Assembly (NCBI GenBank): GCA_930367215.1
Contig: OV884060.1
Location: 102,882,151-102,946,150 of the forward strand
DNA from: Pollenia angustigena
Lineage: Eukaryota > Arthropoda > Insecta > Diptera > Polleniidae
Direction of reading: 5' to 3'
DNA length: 64,000 nucleotides
The position numbers and the translations under genes are program-made. The notes beneath the pieces were generated by a model. It saw only the letters and a list, made by a program, of their open reading frames with translations. It searched no databases and was not told where the DNA came from. Of this stretch, positions 20,142 through 31,202 are shown in pieces; within the stretch, counting starts at the first letter, position 1, and every line of letters starts with the position of its first letter.

Positions 20142-22148
20142 ATGGCTAAGTTCAGTTATAAAGTTCTCGCAGATATATATTTTCAACAGAAAGATGAAAA
20201 AGATTTTGTGTTACACATAATGAATAATCCATTCTTTAAATTATGCACGAACAAGAAATCAAAATACATAAGATAAAAATTAAAAATTTTTCATTTACAT
20301 TAAGAAAACGGTACCTTAAATGTTCTAGAAACAAGAAAAAGTTTTACTTACGCAACGAAAAATGGCTAATAAATGATCTGATTTTTAAGAAGCTGTCAAT
20401 AACCGCTAAGGAAATTGGAAAAGTGGGTCGGCCCGCAAAACAAATTGACAATTGCAGTGAAAGATCACGAAGACGCAAGCTTGCAAATATCAATGAAGAA
20501 ATTTCTCATAGTATGATAAGGGATTCATTTCTGCATCAAATTCAACCAACGCAAAATAAGAAAACAAAAATTGCCATAATTGAAAAAATAGTGGAAGCGA
20601 GCCCTAAACGCACAAAGAGGATTTTAAAAAGTATGCCTACACTAACTGAAGAAATGAAATTTACTCCAGAAGAAGCATTTGCACTATTTTTGGATTTAAA
20701 ACTGACACAAAATCAGTATACAGAACTGCGAAAGCGAACCAATGAAAAAAATTGTGGAATCTTTCCAGCATATCGAGATTTAGTTTCAGTCAAAAAATAG
20801 TGCTTATCTACCTTCACAAACGGCTATTAGTGTAACTTCAAGTTCAGCAGAAGTAAAATTGCAGGCTCTTCTCGAACACACTGCAGAACGATTATTAAAT
20901 ACACTTGATGCTGACCGTTTAAAAAAACTTAAAAATTGCAGCATCACTTTATTTTCTAAATGGGTATGTGATGGTAGCTCTGGTCAGAAACAATACAAGC
21001 AATGTAATTCAGAAAACTCATCTGATGCTAACTTATTCATGGTATCTTTAGTTCCATTACGTTTAAGAAAAACTTATATTGGCTAAGAGCCGTCAACCAG
21101 TAGAGTTACAGAAATGGATGTATGGAAAAATTAAATTTCCTCTTCAACAAAGTATTGCAGACCAATAAAGTTTGTTTACAAAAAGGAAACTAAAGATCTC
21201 ATAACTGAAGAAGTTCGAAAAATAAAAGATCAAATTAAAGAACTTCAACCGGCAATATTTAAATTTGATGACCAATGCATTGAAATTAATTTTCCAATGT
21301 TCCTTACAATGATCGATGGAAAAGTTGCACAAGCATTAACCGAAACAAAGTCTTCGTCAAGCTGTACCATATGCCAAAAAACATCAAGTCAATTAAGCCA
21401 ACCCCCATCACAAGACAATAGTTTCAATGAAGCATACCAGAATTCGTTTTATGGAGCATATTCTTAAATTGGGCTATGATTTGGAATTTGGCCCGTTAGG
21501 CGAAACAGTGAGAAAAAACAAAGAAAATGTGGAAAAAGGAAGCAAACAAAAAACAAATTCAAGAAAAATACCTTCACCTAGGCCTTATAATTGATCAGCC
21601 AAAACAAGGAGAAGGAAATTCAAATGATGGAAACACTGCAAGGAGATTATTTTTCGATCCAGAAGCTGCAGCATCTATCACAGGAGTACATTTTGAATTA
21701 ATAAGACGATTCCAGATCATTTTACAAGTTATATCATGTAGCAGAAAGATAAATGCAAAAAAATTTGGCCAGTATGCAAATGAAACAGCAATTCTTTATA
21801 AAAAAAAAATACTCTTGGAGACATATGCCAACCACAGTTCATACAAATTTATACCATGGGGAACAAATAGTTCAACACAATATGCTACCAATTGGAGATC
21901 TATCTGAAGAAGTGCAAGAAAAAAGGAACAAAGACTACAGATAATTCCGCGAGCATAGCACAAGAAAATGGCCAGATGTTGTACTAATGAAGATCTTATT
22001 ACTATTTTGTTGTGCACATCAGATCCATATATGTCCAGTATTCGACAAAAATGGAAATAAACCTCAATAGAATTAGAGGAAGAAGCTAAACAACTTCTGG
22101 GAAATGAACCCCAAAGCTATTTAGAAGAAATTTTTACTAATATTGTTT
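20142..22148 (+). pseudogene. Transib (RAG1-related) transposase relic
   Basis: Cut-and-paste transposase of the superfamily from which the RAG1 recombinase is thought to derive. Readable pieces in order: MAKFSYKVLADIYFQQKDEK (20142), a basic N-terminal block with KVGRPAKQIDNCSERSRRRK (near 20420), the first catalytic region WVCDGSSGQKQYKQ (Asp at 20970), the second MIDGKVAQALTE (Asp at 21315) followed by the zinc-site pair CTIC (near 21364), then DGNTARRLFFDPEAAASITG (near 21626) and the C-terminal LPIGDLSEEVQEKRNKDY (near 21885). At least six stops or frame changes interrupt it (e.g. 20798, near 21084, 21165, 21466, 21905). Third acidic residue not assigned. Non-functional. Confidence 0.82.
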
Positions 22149-22504
22149 AATTTAAAATTGTTTATACATTATAATTTGTTTTTGATTTAAGTATATATTC
22201 GTATTAATATATAAAAATAAAATACACATACATCTCAAACCAAAAATAAAAGTTAATTACCTAAAATGTTATCGATAGCCAAGAATGCTATTTGGGCATT
22301 TTTCAAAATATTTCTTTTCAGTTTTACCTTATAACAACTCGTCTCGTCCCAAAAAAGCCAACATTTGGCCCCAGTGAATATTGGGACTAAAAAATTTACA
22401 GGGGCCAAATATTGGCATTTTCTGACAGGATCTAAGTTCGACAATAAATAATAAGTATCAGTGGTAAAATACAAGAGAAATAATGATAAATTATAAATTA
22501 TTAC

Positions 22505-22610
22505 TAATTTTTCAAGCTTAAGGTCTTTTTTTTATATAAAAAACTTTTTAACGTTTATTTAAATCCAATATTTCGGCACTTCCTTGAGTGCCTTCGTCAG
22601 GGTTTTTTTT
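22505..22610 (-). repeat. repeat with CTGACGA-hairpin-GAAA motif, copy 3
   Basis: On the minus strand CCCTGACGAA is followed by a perfect 6-bp stem GGCACT/AGTGCC (22575-22580 with 22587-22592) and GAAATATTGG. The downstream AT-rich part and GACCTT match copy 1. It sits inside the Transib relic. Confidence 0.5.
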
Positions 22611-23091
22611 TAGTAATAATTGAAATAATAAAGGTCGAATAAAATACATATTCAGATAAATTATAAAAAAATCATATTTGAAATATTTAAATTTTACACC
22701 GAAACTCAACAAAAAAATGATAATGCATTTTGAACTCCCCATAACTTTTGCTCCTATCAGTCGAATTTTACGTTTTATAGCGCAAATTAAAGCCTAACAT
22801 CGCATCTATCGAGCAAAAAATCGCATAAAAAAATACCGATCCAGTCAAAAGTTATGGAATTTTGACCGCCTTCTCGTAAAATTTCCCACTGTGCGACGGC
22901 TACAAAAACTCTCGGCCCAGCGCAGGTTTCTTCTGATTATTTACGACAGAACAATAAACATAGCAAGCAAAGTTCCATTAATTTAAGACACTTTTTGTTA
23001 ACAGAGCAACAAAAATATTTTTAAACCATTGTAAAATGTTCAAACACTATGACTAAATAGCATGATAGCACACCTTGTGAATACCCCAATA

Positions 23092-23562
23092 GTTTATTTA
23101 GAAAAAGGCACATACAAAAGCAAGGGCTCTCACTAGCGTTGTTGTTGTTGCTCGAAAATATTTAAGACCGCAGAACGAATAGCCTGCAGGGTTGTCAGAT
23201 TCGTTTTCACCTTAATCAAATAGTCAAAATGGTAAAAAAAATAGGAAAAATAGGAGAAAAAAAAGTATAAGTCGATTAGAATGAAATTTCAAAGCAAATT
23301 AAACAAAAAGCAACTATCAACTGTTAAAAGGGTGTTCAAAAAAGCAGTGATGGCAACTCAAAGTTCTGACACTCTACAACACACCCTTTATGTTGTAGTT
23401 TTTTTTAACGTTCTTTAAACTAAGTATTAATTTTATCCAGTTTGCAAAATGAGTAGAATTTAATTCTAAAGAAATTCAGACAAGCAAGATTTTATATGTG
23501 AAAATAAGTCGAAATATTGTTAAATTCTATTCGATTTTCATCGAAATGTAATGAAAAGTTCG
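23092..23562. other. non-coding stretch
   Basis: No coding sequence. A short imperfect inverted pair (GTTAAAAGGGTGTTCA near 23323 and ACACACCCTTTATG near 23379) may be a small degenerate element. Confidence 0.35.
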
Positions 23563-23570
23563 ACAAGAAA

Positions 23571-23839
23571 CATAGATGGGCATTTTTCAGTACCAGTACT
23601 TTTTCAGTATTTTCTTTTTTTACTGATTACTGAAAAAAAAAATCAGTATTCAGTAAATATGTATATATAAAAAGATTATTCTTATATTTTGTCTAAATTT
23701 TTAATAAAAATTAAATACTTATATTAATTATTTATTTAATTATTATAAATAATAAAAATTAAATACTGATTTTTTTTCAGTAATCAGTAAAAAAAGAAAA
23801 TACTGAAAAAGTACTGATACTGAAAAATGCCCATCTATG
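23571..23839. mobile_element. 269-bp hAT-type MITE with 8-bp duplication ACAAGAAA
   Basis: About 80-bp terminal inverted repeats starting CATAGATGGGCATTTTTCAG with internal CAGTA repeats, flanked by the exact 8-bp duplication ACAAGAAA (23563-23570 and 23840-23847). An 8-bp duplication with such ends fits the hAT superfamily. No coding capacity. Confidence 0.85.
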
Positions 23840-24164
23840 ACAAGAAATGAAGTGAAAGATAAATGCCATAAAAGTAGTATTGAAATGGGATATTAGTTAG
23901 ACTTTTCAGAAAATACCCCATATTTAATATTTCAAGTCAACCCAATTTAATTACATGAATTATTTTTTAAAGTTAAAATCTAACCCAGATTCGTTTTCGA
24001 TTTTTTATAAAATCAGGAAGTAAGTAATATAATTAATAAATAATGTAAGCTAACCAAAAAGATTATTGTAATTTAATTTGTCCAAAATTAAGATTATAAT
24101 TGTTGTTTTTATTGACTACTTTTTACTTTGTATTTTAAGAATGCTGCCAAATTTTTAAAAAAAA

Positions 24165-24290
24165 CTCAATCCCTGAAGAAGTTGGAAAGAATACCAATGA
24201 AACGTCGGATTTAATTAAGAATGAAATAAATTATTTTTTATTTACATTCATTAATGACCTTGAAAGCCTGCATATAGGAAACTATATAAA
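24165..24290 (+). repeat. repeat with CTGAAGA-hairpin-GAAA motif, copy 2
   Basis: CCCTGAAGAA (24171), stem GTTGG/CCAAT (24181-24185 with 24194-24198, one G-T pair), then GAAACGTCGG and an AT-rich tail ending in GACCTTGAAAGC. Same layout as copies at 1213, 22561-22603 and 37818-37850. Confidence 0.5.
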
Positions 24291-24560
24291 CTATTTAGAG
24301 TAATCAAAAAAAGTCGATCAACAGTTATAATTAAAGTATTTCGCACTTGAATATTAGAGCTGGCAAACAATCGATAGTGCTCCTTCCATTGGACTATCGA
24401 TAGTTTTTTTCGATAGCGATACTATCGTTAAATTCTTTTTTAAGAAAATTATCAATAATTTTTTGTTTCTATCTGGCAGTTTAAGACCAACCATATTTGC
24501 ATAACTTTACTTATCCTCATGTCATGTTCCTCAGATTAATTTCACCTGAATCGCCAAATA

Positions 24561-25738
24561 CACTGAAAGAATTTTCTTCGCAATACCAATGAATTTTGAC
24601 ATTAATCCCATGAAAAATTGCATTAAAAAGGAACATATGCAGCGCTTCGTTGGATCAATGAAACCTGTTTCATTAAAAGGATTTAATGAAACATTACATT
24701 AGATCTATGAATATTGTTCATTGGATGAATACTTTTGGTCATAACTTTTTTGTATCTGAACCGATTTTCCCGAGCTTTTTATAAAATATGTTCTACTAAA
24801 AATTTCCGATATTTTGATATATAAGTCATATCTATAGGACATATGGCAGCCCAAAAATTTAGGTTTTTATACAATTTTTAATTTTTTTTGTACGGGAGGT
24901 ACCACGCCCACTTCTCCAATCCCGCCCACATTTTGTAGGATGGTGTGTATTGGCAACCTAAATGTGTGCACCTAATTTGAAAACTTTGGCTTTTGCCGTT
25001 CCCCAGATATACAGCAAAAAGTAATAAAAATACAACAGCCACAAGGGATTTTTGAAAAATATTAGAGGTAGTCGTGGTGTTTTGCTCATATCTCAGCCAT
25101 TTTTGGACCGATCTGGCTGAATTTCAATAGCAAAATTATAATAAGAATACATGACACAAAGATACCCCAACCAAGCCCTCAGCATATCCGGGGGCTTCGG
25201 AAAATCCATTTCAACAGACAGACGGACAGACGAACAACCGGATTTGAACTTCGCTTTTCATAGGGACCCAGAATATATATACTTTATAGGGTGTAGGATC
25301 AATATTGTAGAAATTACAAACGGAATGACAAAGTTATATATACCCTTTTACCTTCGGTGAAGGGTATAAAAACATGTCGTCAACATGACATGAATCATTT
25401 GAACGCCAATTCATGTTCAAAGAAGAAAAAGGAAAAATCTTGTCAATAAGACGTATGCCGTATGAACTCAGACTTACTATAATGTCCTTTTTATTGTCAT
25501 AATGAAAATTTATATTTATTGAAATACGTTGCTTTCACAAAAAAAATTTTTATTTCATAAATTTAATGGCATACATATAACATTAGATGTATGAAATTAT
25601 AAAACCTTTCATTTTTTAATTAACAATTAAACATTTTTTTAAGGAAACTATAATTTTGTATTAATTTATGAATATAGTTTTGTTTGTATATAGTTTTTTT
25701 ATGTTCCCAATTAAAATTTTTTGTTTAACTTGGACCAA
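24561..25738. mobile_element. CACTGAAAGAA element (copy B), interrupted and 3'-truncated
   Basis: Left end CACTGAAAGAATTTTC at 24561 next to TA; the interior resumes at about 25480 and matches copy A to about 25738, where homology stops before the right end. Between about 24735 and 25478 lies unrelated DNA that includes a dispersed repeat (see 25080-25375). Confidence 0.6.
25080..25375 (+). repeat. dispersed repeat (ATCTCAGCCATTT... GGGTATAAAA)
   Basis: The sequence from ATCTCAGCCATTTTTGGACC through ACAGACAGACGGACAGACG and ACCCAGAATATATATAC to a terminal GAAGGGTATAAAA resembles a repeat seen widely in higher flies. Weaker copies lie at 42288-42500 and 57190-57330. The open frame at 25151-25360 is a by-product of the repeat. 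Class not assigned. Confidence 0.5.
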
Positions 25739-26907
25739 ACAAGCTTAATAAGCAAAAAAAATCGATATAAACAAACAATATCAAAAAAATCACCAAATAA
25801 CTTCGAGTTATAGAATTAGGGAAAGAAAATTGTATGTAGCTTATTATTTTAGAGCTACTGCCAATCAAATAAGTTCGAGTTAGAGAAAATTTGAATAAGA
25901 GAAGTTCGAGCTATGGAAGTTCTACTGTATACGAATGAAATGTTCTTGTCGGGATTGTGGGCCTGCAGTAAAATTAGTTTTTTAATTTGTTACAAAAAAT
26001 GTTCAATAAGACAAACTCGTTGTTTCCTCTTTGTTAAACCTGCTTAAATTCTGTTGTTGGCACTTTTCTAATTACCAAAAAAAAAAAAAAAATTGTGTTG
26101 ACGGAAATGATATGAAATTAATAATTTGTCTTAACTTTTTATGTTAATGATTCGCCAAGCCAAAAATAGAGCTCTTACTTATTAACAACAAGTTATTAGC
26201 CGGTAGCTGTATCTATTGTCACACAAATTGTTTAATGATTAGCTTAAAAAATATTAACAAATCTTTAAAATGCTGTGATTGTGAATCAAAAGATAAAAAA
26301 AAGTCAGATTCACTGATAAACATTGCTGTAAATGCACTGTAGAAAACATTTACTTTTTCCACTTCTAAGTCGATATTTTAAATATCTTTGTTTATTAAAA
26401 ACACGTCTCTTTAAGTAACATTAAATGCCTCTAAGCAAAAAAAAAAAAAAAAAAAAAATTACAAGTATGTAAGGCTTTGAATTTTAAAACATTTTAAGGA
26501 TTCTTAATTACATTTATACACACACATCATATACATAAATTAAGAAACCCTCATGAAATCAAAGAACATAGAATGGAAATAGAAAATGTATACCTATATA
26601 AGATATAAATATACAAATACATTTGTATTTACTTAGCTACTACATATAATATTACGACTAATATTCAAGTAGAGTTTGCCAAAAACCGTAAAATGTGAAA
26701 TCGTGGTTTCGGTTTTAAAATGATTAAAACCGGTCGGTTTCGGTTTTGAAAATATCCAAGTAAAACTACATACATACATATATATTTTTCTGTATGGAAT
26801 AAAATTTTTTTATTTGTTTTAATTCAGGTACTTTTATTAAAAGGGAACATTTATTCTTCTTAGTACTTATTTTAAATTTAAAGAATTTTGAAATACCTTG
26901 CCATTGT
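25739..26907. other. non-coding; degenerate GGTTTCGGTTTT repeats
   Basis: Homopolymer A runs (about 26080 and 26440). At 26673-26760 degenerate repeats of CGGTTTTAAAA and ACCGGT resemble the subterminal part of a hAT-like element; a related block follows the next repeat at 27395-27480, so these may be two ends of one element around copy 2 of the dispersed repeat. Confidence 0.35.
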
Positions 26908-27335
26908 TCCATTAGTTCAACAGACTGGACCTGGGAGTTATGAAAATAGAACAGGTACGAAAAGAAAGAACTCATGACCAATGTAAGGAGAACCAATCAC
27001 GTAACTGGTTTATGGAGAACAAAAAGGTAGGAAAAGTAATGAAATTCGCCGGTGGTGTGACACATTTTTGAGAACTTTCTAAAATCTGGTTCTTGAATTT
27101 AATTCTAGGACTTGTTTTATTGAAATAATAGTAAATTGTAGTAACTGTCACTAAACACGTCCATTTAGAATAGATGTGTGACTGGTCAAATGGTGTCAAT
27201 TGATCCCCTCCAATGACAACCCCATGTAAAAGTTATAGGTCTTATTCATAGAAAGTGTTAAAACTAGAAACGGTCTTTACTACTAAAGACCTATCACGGG
27301 TCTACTTTGGTGTCAGTTCGCTTCCCTGTAGGGAA
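26908..27335 (+). repeat. dispersed repeat, copy 2 of 2
   Basis: Matches 7272-7660 from AACAGACTGG to TTCCCTGTAGGGA, with one internal insertion of about 30 bp (GTAAGGAGAACCAATCACG...). Ends in a TCCCTNTAGGGA palindrome in both copies. Confidence 0.6.
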
Positions 27336-28214
27336 GAACTAGTATTATGTATAATTTGCAATTTCTTTTAGCATAAATATATATTTAAAGTAAAAACTAA
27401 ACCCGAGGTTTTTTGGTCGGTTTCCGTTTTTAGGCATTAAAACCAAGGTTTCAATTTCGGGTGATACAACATTCATTTATGAATATAAACTAGTGTTTTC
27501 CTAGTGGTTGAAATTTGACAACAATTATTTATGCAAATATGAAGAAAACATACATATAAGTATATATGAATTTACAAATTTCGAGCAGTAGTTTTTTTCG
27601 TATCGGCGGATAGAATTGGCGAGAGACCAATTTCCGGTCCATATGCTATTTTTCACTAAAGATTCCTCTCACATGAATAATGGGTGGTCACTAGGACTAT
27701 TTTTGTTCAAATTTGCGTAGTATGTTTACGCCAATAAATTTATTATAGTCCTAATAGAACTAGAAAAAATAATTTTTGTCCTTAACATTTCATAATTCGC
27801 TATAATAACATTATATGGTGTTTTGCACCTAAAAAGTTACTCGGGTCTACCTTAACATATCAAATTATGTGAATTGTTTGCTACTACCCTGCAAATAATG
27901 CGACTAGTCCATACACGCATGTAAAATGTATCCCATATGGGACTAGTCCAAAGGTAACCCCAATGTATGGAACAAAATGGTATATTTAACATTACGATGT
28001 CCTACGGCAGGAACATATAACCCAGCTTTGCATTACAAAGGAGAAGTCTTAAAACTACTCCATGGAGTTGTCCATTTGAACAGAATGGGTCAAGTAATCC
28101 AATATTATTTTAAGGGTTTAATATATTTATTTTTAACTATACTATTAAAATCATAATGCTAGTTGCTCACAAAAGGTATGTTTGATACAATAATTTTTGT
28201 TTTCTTTAAAACAC
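27336..28214. other. non-coding stretch
   Basis: Includes the second GGTTTCGGTTTT-like block (27395-27480) and a segment with repeated GGGACTAGTCC-type words (about 27890-27955). No coding sequence. Confidence 0.35.
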
Positions 28215-28217
28215 ATT

Positions 28218-28777
28218 TGGGGTATTCACAAGGTGTGCTATCATGTTATATTGTCATAATGTTCTAACATTTTACAATGGTTTGAAAATATTGTTGTTGC
28301 TTTGTAAACAAGAAGTGTCTTAAATAATAGAGCTTTGCTTGCTATGCTTATTGTGCTGTTGTAATTAATCCGAAGATACCTGCGCTTAACGGCTGAGCCG
28401 AGCCGCATTAGTTTTTGTAAGCCGTCGCCGTTAATTGTAAAACTTTATCCGGCTAACATGCGAATTCAACCCGCAGCTAGCAATTTTTGCAACGAATCAC
28501 CGAATTAGATCAGCTAAGGAAACAACATAAAATTTATTTCTGATTTGCGTCTGAAAAATGGAAATAGTCAGGTAAGACCTAACTAATTTATTAATTCATG
28601 GATTATAATTAAAAAATATTTTTATTTTTGGTAAATAATTATTTTTATATGTGTTTTAAATCAATTGATTTAAATTCAAAATAGCACCCTGAATTATGAG
28701 GGGTTATTCACAACAGTCGTATTTTTCATGTTATTATTTTAAGACATATGACTTTATGACACCATGTGAATCCCCCA
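28218..28777. mobile_element. CACAAGGTGT-family element (copy 2, 560 bp, uninterrupted)
   Basis: Ends TGGGGTATTCACAAGGTGTG (28218) and ...ACCATGTGAATCCCCCA (28777), with ATT on both sides (28215-28217, 28778-28780). Opposite in orientation to copy 1. Near 28430 it carries the undisturbed sequence GTAAGCCGTCGCCG, the pre-insertion form of the place where Transib landed in copy 1. Non-coding. Confidence 0.85.
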
Positions 28778-28886
28778 ATTCTCTAAATAAGCAAACATTA
28801 ATTGTCAAAACGAACAGTGTGTGAAAATAAAATTTTCTCCCACGTTCGTTCATCAGTCCGCATAAACGACAAACAAAATAATTAAA

Positions 28887-29018
28887 ATGTTTTTCGGGGA
28901 GAAAAAGGCCATTCTGATTTTCAAACGATATAAGTTATTATACGTTCTTAAGTTCATGAAAAAAGATATATTAAAAAGTGTGATTGCGGGCCGAAGTAAA
29001 GCAACAAAGAATTTTTAA
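28887..29018 (+). other. 44-codon open frame, unknown
   Basis: ATG at 28887 gives a short basic peptide (begins MFFGEKKAILIFKRYKLL, ends AGRSKATKNF). It lies between a MITE and an LTR. Residue use is less biased than chance AT-rich frames, so it could be a broken exon of a transposon, but I recognise no family. Confidence 0.15.
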
Positions 29019-29111
29019 AAAGAAGTCATCAAGGCATGCATATGCTCATTTTATTAAATACAACATTTTTCATTTTTCGAATTTATTCTATAACTGAAAT
29101 TTAGCTCATAG

Positions 29112-29331
29112 ATTATTTCTAGATTTTTTCCTGAACCTCCCGTAAAAACTATTTATTATGTTCTATAACCGTTTCTAGAAATGACTGGGAAATTTATATA
29201 GGAATAATTTTAAAATAACAGTTGTGTTGATAATTATACATGACAATTTTAAGTACCATAAAACTATAACTTACAAGATAATTTATAACTAAAACTATAA
29301 ATAAATCTCTGATAAATTAGCTTTTGTAACA
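29112..29331 (-). repeat. 3' LTR of the minus-strand gypsy-type element
   Basis: On the minus strand begins TGTTACAAAAGCTAATTTAT and ends near TCTAGAAATAAT. The bases just upstream on the minus strand (AAGTGGAGGGCAG) form the polypurine tract. Confidence 0.85.
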
Positions 29332-29342
29332 CTGCCCTCCAC

Positions 29343-30095
29343 TTAAGCCTGTTCGTCCCGAATAGGCTCAAATTCTCCTTTTCCATAATGGGCTAGTCGT
29401 TCTAGATGTACCACTTTCATTTTTGATCTTGGGCTCTTATATTTCTGGATCCGATACACCACGTCATTCAATTTCTTTATTACTTTATATGGGCCATCCC
29501 AATGAGTCTGCAGCTTTGGAGATAGTCCTTTCATCCGTTGCGGATTAAAAAGTAATACCAACTGGACTTCTTTGAAGCCTTCCGAATTTGCCAATCCATT
29601 GTTTCTGGCTTTCATCTGGTCATTTGTTGAATTAACACGCCTTCGTGTTAACTCGTTTTTCTGCTCTTGGGTAGAGTCATAATTATTCGCTGGTACGGAT
29701 AGTTCACCAAAGTTGTACTGTTGGATCGTACTTCTACTTTGTCCAATAAGACCACCGTCTGCAACGCACTGTGGGCATTTAATTATGCAATCAATCACGG
29801 CTTGGTTGCAACCGACCCAATAGTATCTTGCTTTTAACTTCTTTATGGTTTTTGTAACGCTAATATGCCCACCACCAGTACCTTCGTGGAGTTTCCTCAC
29901 AACTTCACATACTTTAGAAGACGGTACTACAATAAGGTTTTTAATTGTTTTGCAATCAGTACTTTCCCATGTATGGTATAGGCAACCATTCACCGTCCGC
30001 AGACTACTCCACTGCGCCCAATACGCTTTCATGAGTGGGCCCTCCAATCTAATTTCTTCATGAGTCGGTATTTCACCTTCTTTCTTAGCCTTCAT
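29343..30095 (-). pseudogene. integrase remnant: zinc domain joined to C-terminal domain
   Basis: A 250-codon frame. Residues near 88-130 form the HHCC zinc-binding domain (two His in HEGTGGGH, then CPQC) that binds DNA ends in retroviral-type integrases. The DDE catalytic core should follow but is absent; after about 50 unrelated residues come the C-terminal features LFNPQRMKGLSPKLQTHWDG and a GPYKVIKKLNDVVYRI block of the GPY/F kind. The start has no RNase H in front of it. The frame is open, but without catalytic residues it cannot integrate DNA. It ends just before the 3' LTR. Confidence 0.8.
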
Positions 30096-30131
30096 AATTT
30101 GCGCTAATATGGGGTCACTTTTCTGCGCCGT

Positions 30132-31109
30132 TTACCAGTCTTCGCTGGGTTCCACATGTAATAAGCGAATCTCATTTATTCGTTTCTTGTTTTTAGACTC
30201 TGTACAGTGCTTGCTTTTATGTTTGCTGGGCCGTCTTGAATATGTGCTCGCTTTCCCACGTTTTTCATCGTCTCCTTGGGATGACAATTGCTTATGATCA
30301 CTAGTGACTAGCTGTGTTACAAGAGCTTCACTTCCATTCCCAACGTTAAGGGGTATTTCTAGGCCATACCAATTCATAAATTGTCGTCCCATCTCTAGAC
30401 CAATGCCCTGACGAATCATAAAATCTGCTCCAATTATGACTTCGTCCATAATTTCAGCCACAATAAACTCATCAAAAACGATCATATCGGCCATTCTTAT
30501 TTCCACTCTTGCTTTGCCATAGACAATAACAGGCTCTCCCGTAGCTGTTCTCAAGTTAACACCACTTAGCAGCTCGACAACTCCCTTTATCAAATCAGCT
30601 CTTATAATGGAATGTCCTGCACCAGTGTCGATAGTCAAAACGCGGATTTCACCATTTATGTAACCACAGGTCGTAATATTTCTGTTACATGTTTTCACTA
30701 CTAAATATATCGTGGGACCTTCAGTTTCCTCTGCACTGCTAGCTCTTCTCAACTGTAGCGGTGGCTCCCGCGATAACTGTTGACTCGTTCTTCGTTTGTC
30801 CCTTTGCGGCGAAGCAGATCTTGAACGTTGTTTGGGTGCTTTGCAGTTTCGCTGAATATGGCCAATTTTACAACAATTATAGCATTTTGCTTTGTTTTTA
30901 CCTTGTTTCTCGCTTAAAGCTTGCAAAACTGCCTCCTTCATGCTTCTCATTTCCTTTAAAATATCTCTTTCTTCTTCCGCAGAAAAATTAAGTTTTCGCA
31001 CCATAAACGTTTGCGGCCTTGAAATTATCCTTGCGGTTTCTTGTGCTAGGGCAAATGATACCGTTTCTGCAAATGATGGCTTCTGTGATGCACATACCGC
31101 TAGTTTCAC
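30132..31109 (-). CDS. Gag C-terminus with zinc knuckle, plus aspartic protease
   Basis: A 325-codon frame of the minus-strand LTR element. A CCHC zinc knuckle at residues 76-89 (CYNCCKIGHIQRNC, exact CX2CX4HX4C spacing) binds RNA. A basic Ser/Arg-rich linker follows, then an aspartic protease: catalytic DTGAGHS from residue 161 and the second-half VIIGADFM near 224-231. Protease is the last pol domain before the deletion: the stop at 30132 is followed at once by the integrase remnant. Upstream, two frameshifts (near 31230 and 31165) separate it from the first gag part, so Gag cannot be made whole from this copy. Confidence 0.82.
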   Translation of the reverse strand: MKLAVCASQKPSFAETVSFALAQETARIISRPQTFMVRKLNFSAEEERDILKEMRSMKEAVLQALSEKQGKNKAKCYNCCKIGHIQRNCKAPKQRSRSASPQRDKRRTSQQLSREPPLQLRRASSAEETEGPTIYLVVKTCNRNITTCGYINGEIRVLTIDTGAGHSIIRADLIKGVVELLSGVNLRTATGEPVIVYGKARVEIRMADMIVFDEFIVAEIMDEVIIGADFMIRQGIGLEMGRQFMNWYGLEIPLNVGNGSEALVTQLVTSDHKQLSSQGDDEKRGKASTYSRRPSKHKSKHCTESKNKKRINEIRLLHVEPSEDW

Positions 31110-31202
31110 ATCAGCATCCCGTATACCGTTTACAAACGCCTCGGTCTTAAATGATCTAGCAATGGATGACTTTCACCTGGATAAGTAACCTGCACCAAGC
31201 GC

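Larger units (their letters stand above)
19434..22893 (+). mobile_element. decayed Transib transposon (3460 bp), CGACG target duplication
   Basis: Starts CACACTGGTTCATA and ends ...TTCCCACTGTG, so both ends carry the Transib/RSS-like heptamer (CACACTG, CACAGTG). The 5-bp duplication CGACG is exact (19429-19433, 22894-22898) and fits the GC-rich target preference of Transib. The uninterrupted copy 2 at 28218-28777 shows the empty site with one CGACG. Inside is a broken transposase gene on the plus strand. A repeat with the hairpin-GAAA motif (minus strand, about 22505-22603) lies between gene and right end. Confidence 0.88.
19055..23088. mobile_element. CACAAGGTGT-family element (copy 1), split by a Transib insertion
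   Basis: Outer ends TGGTGGATTCACAAGGTGTC (19055) and ...ACACCTTGTGAATACCCCA (23088), with ATA on both sides (19052-19054, 23089-23091). Leaving out the 3460-bp Transib insert and its 5-bp duplication, about 569 bp remain, matching copy 2 (28218-28777, opposite orientation) along their length. Non-coding; a deletion derivative of a DNA transposon with 3-bp target duplication. Confidence 0.85.

Noticed and set aside
25151..25360. 69-codon frame in the dispersed repeat
   Set aside because: By-product of a known-looking non-coding repeat, including the ACAGACAGACGGACAGACG run.
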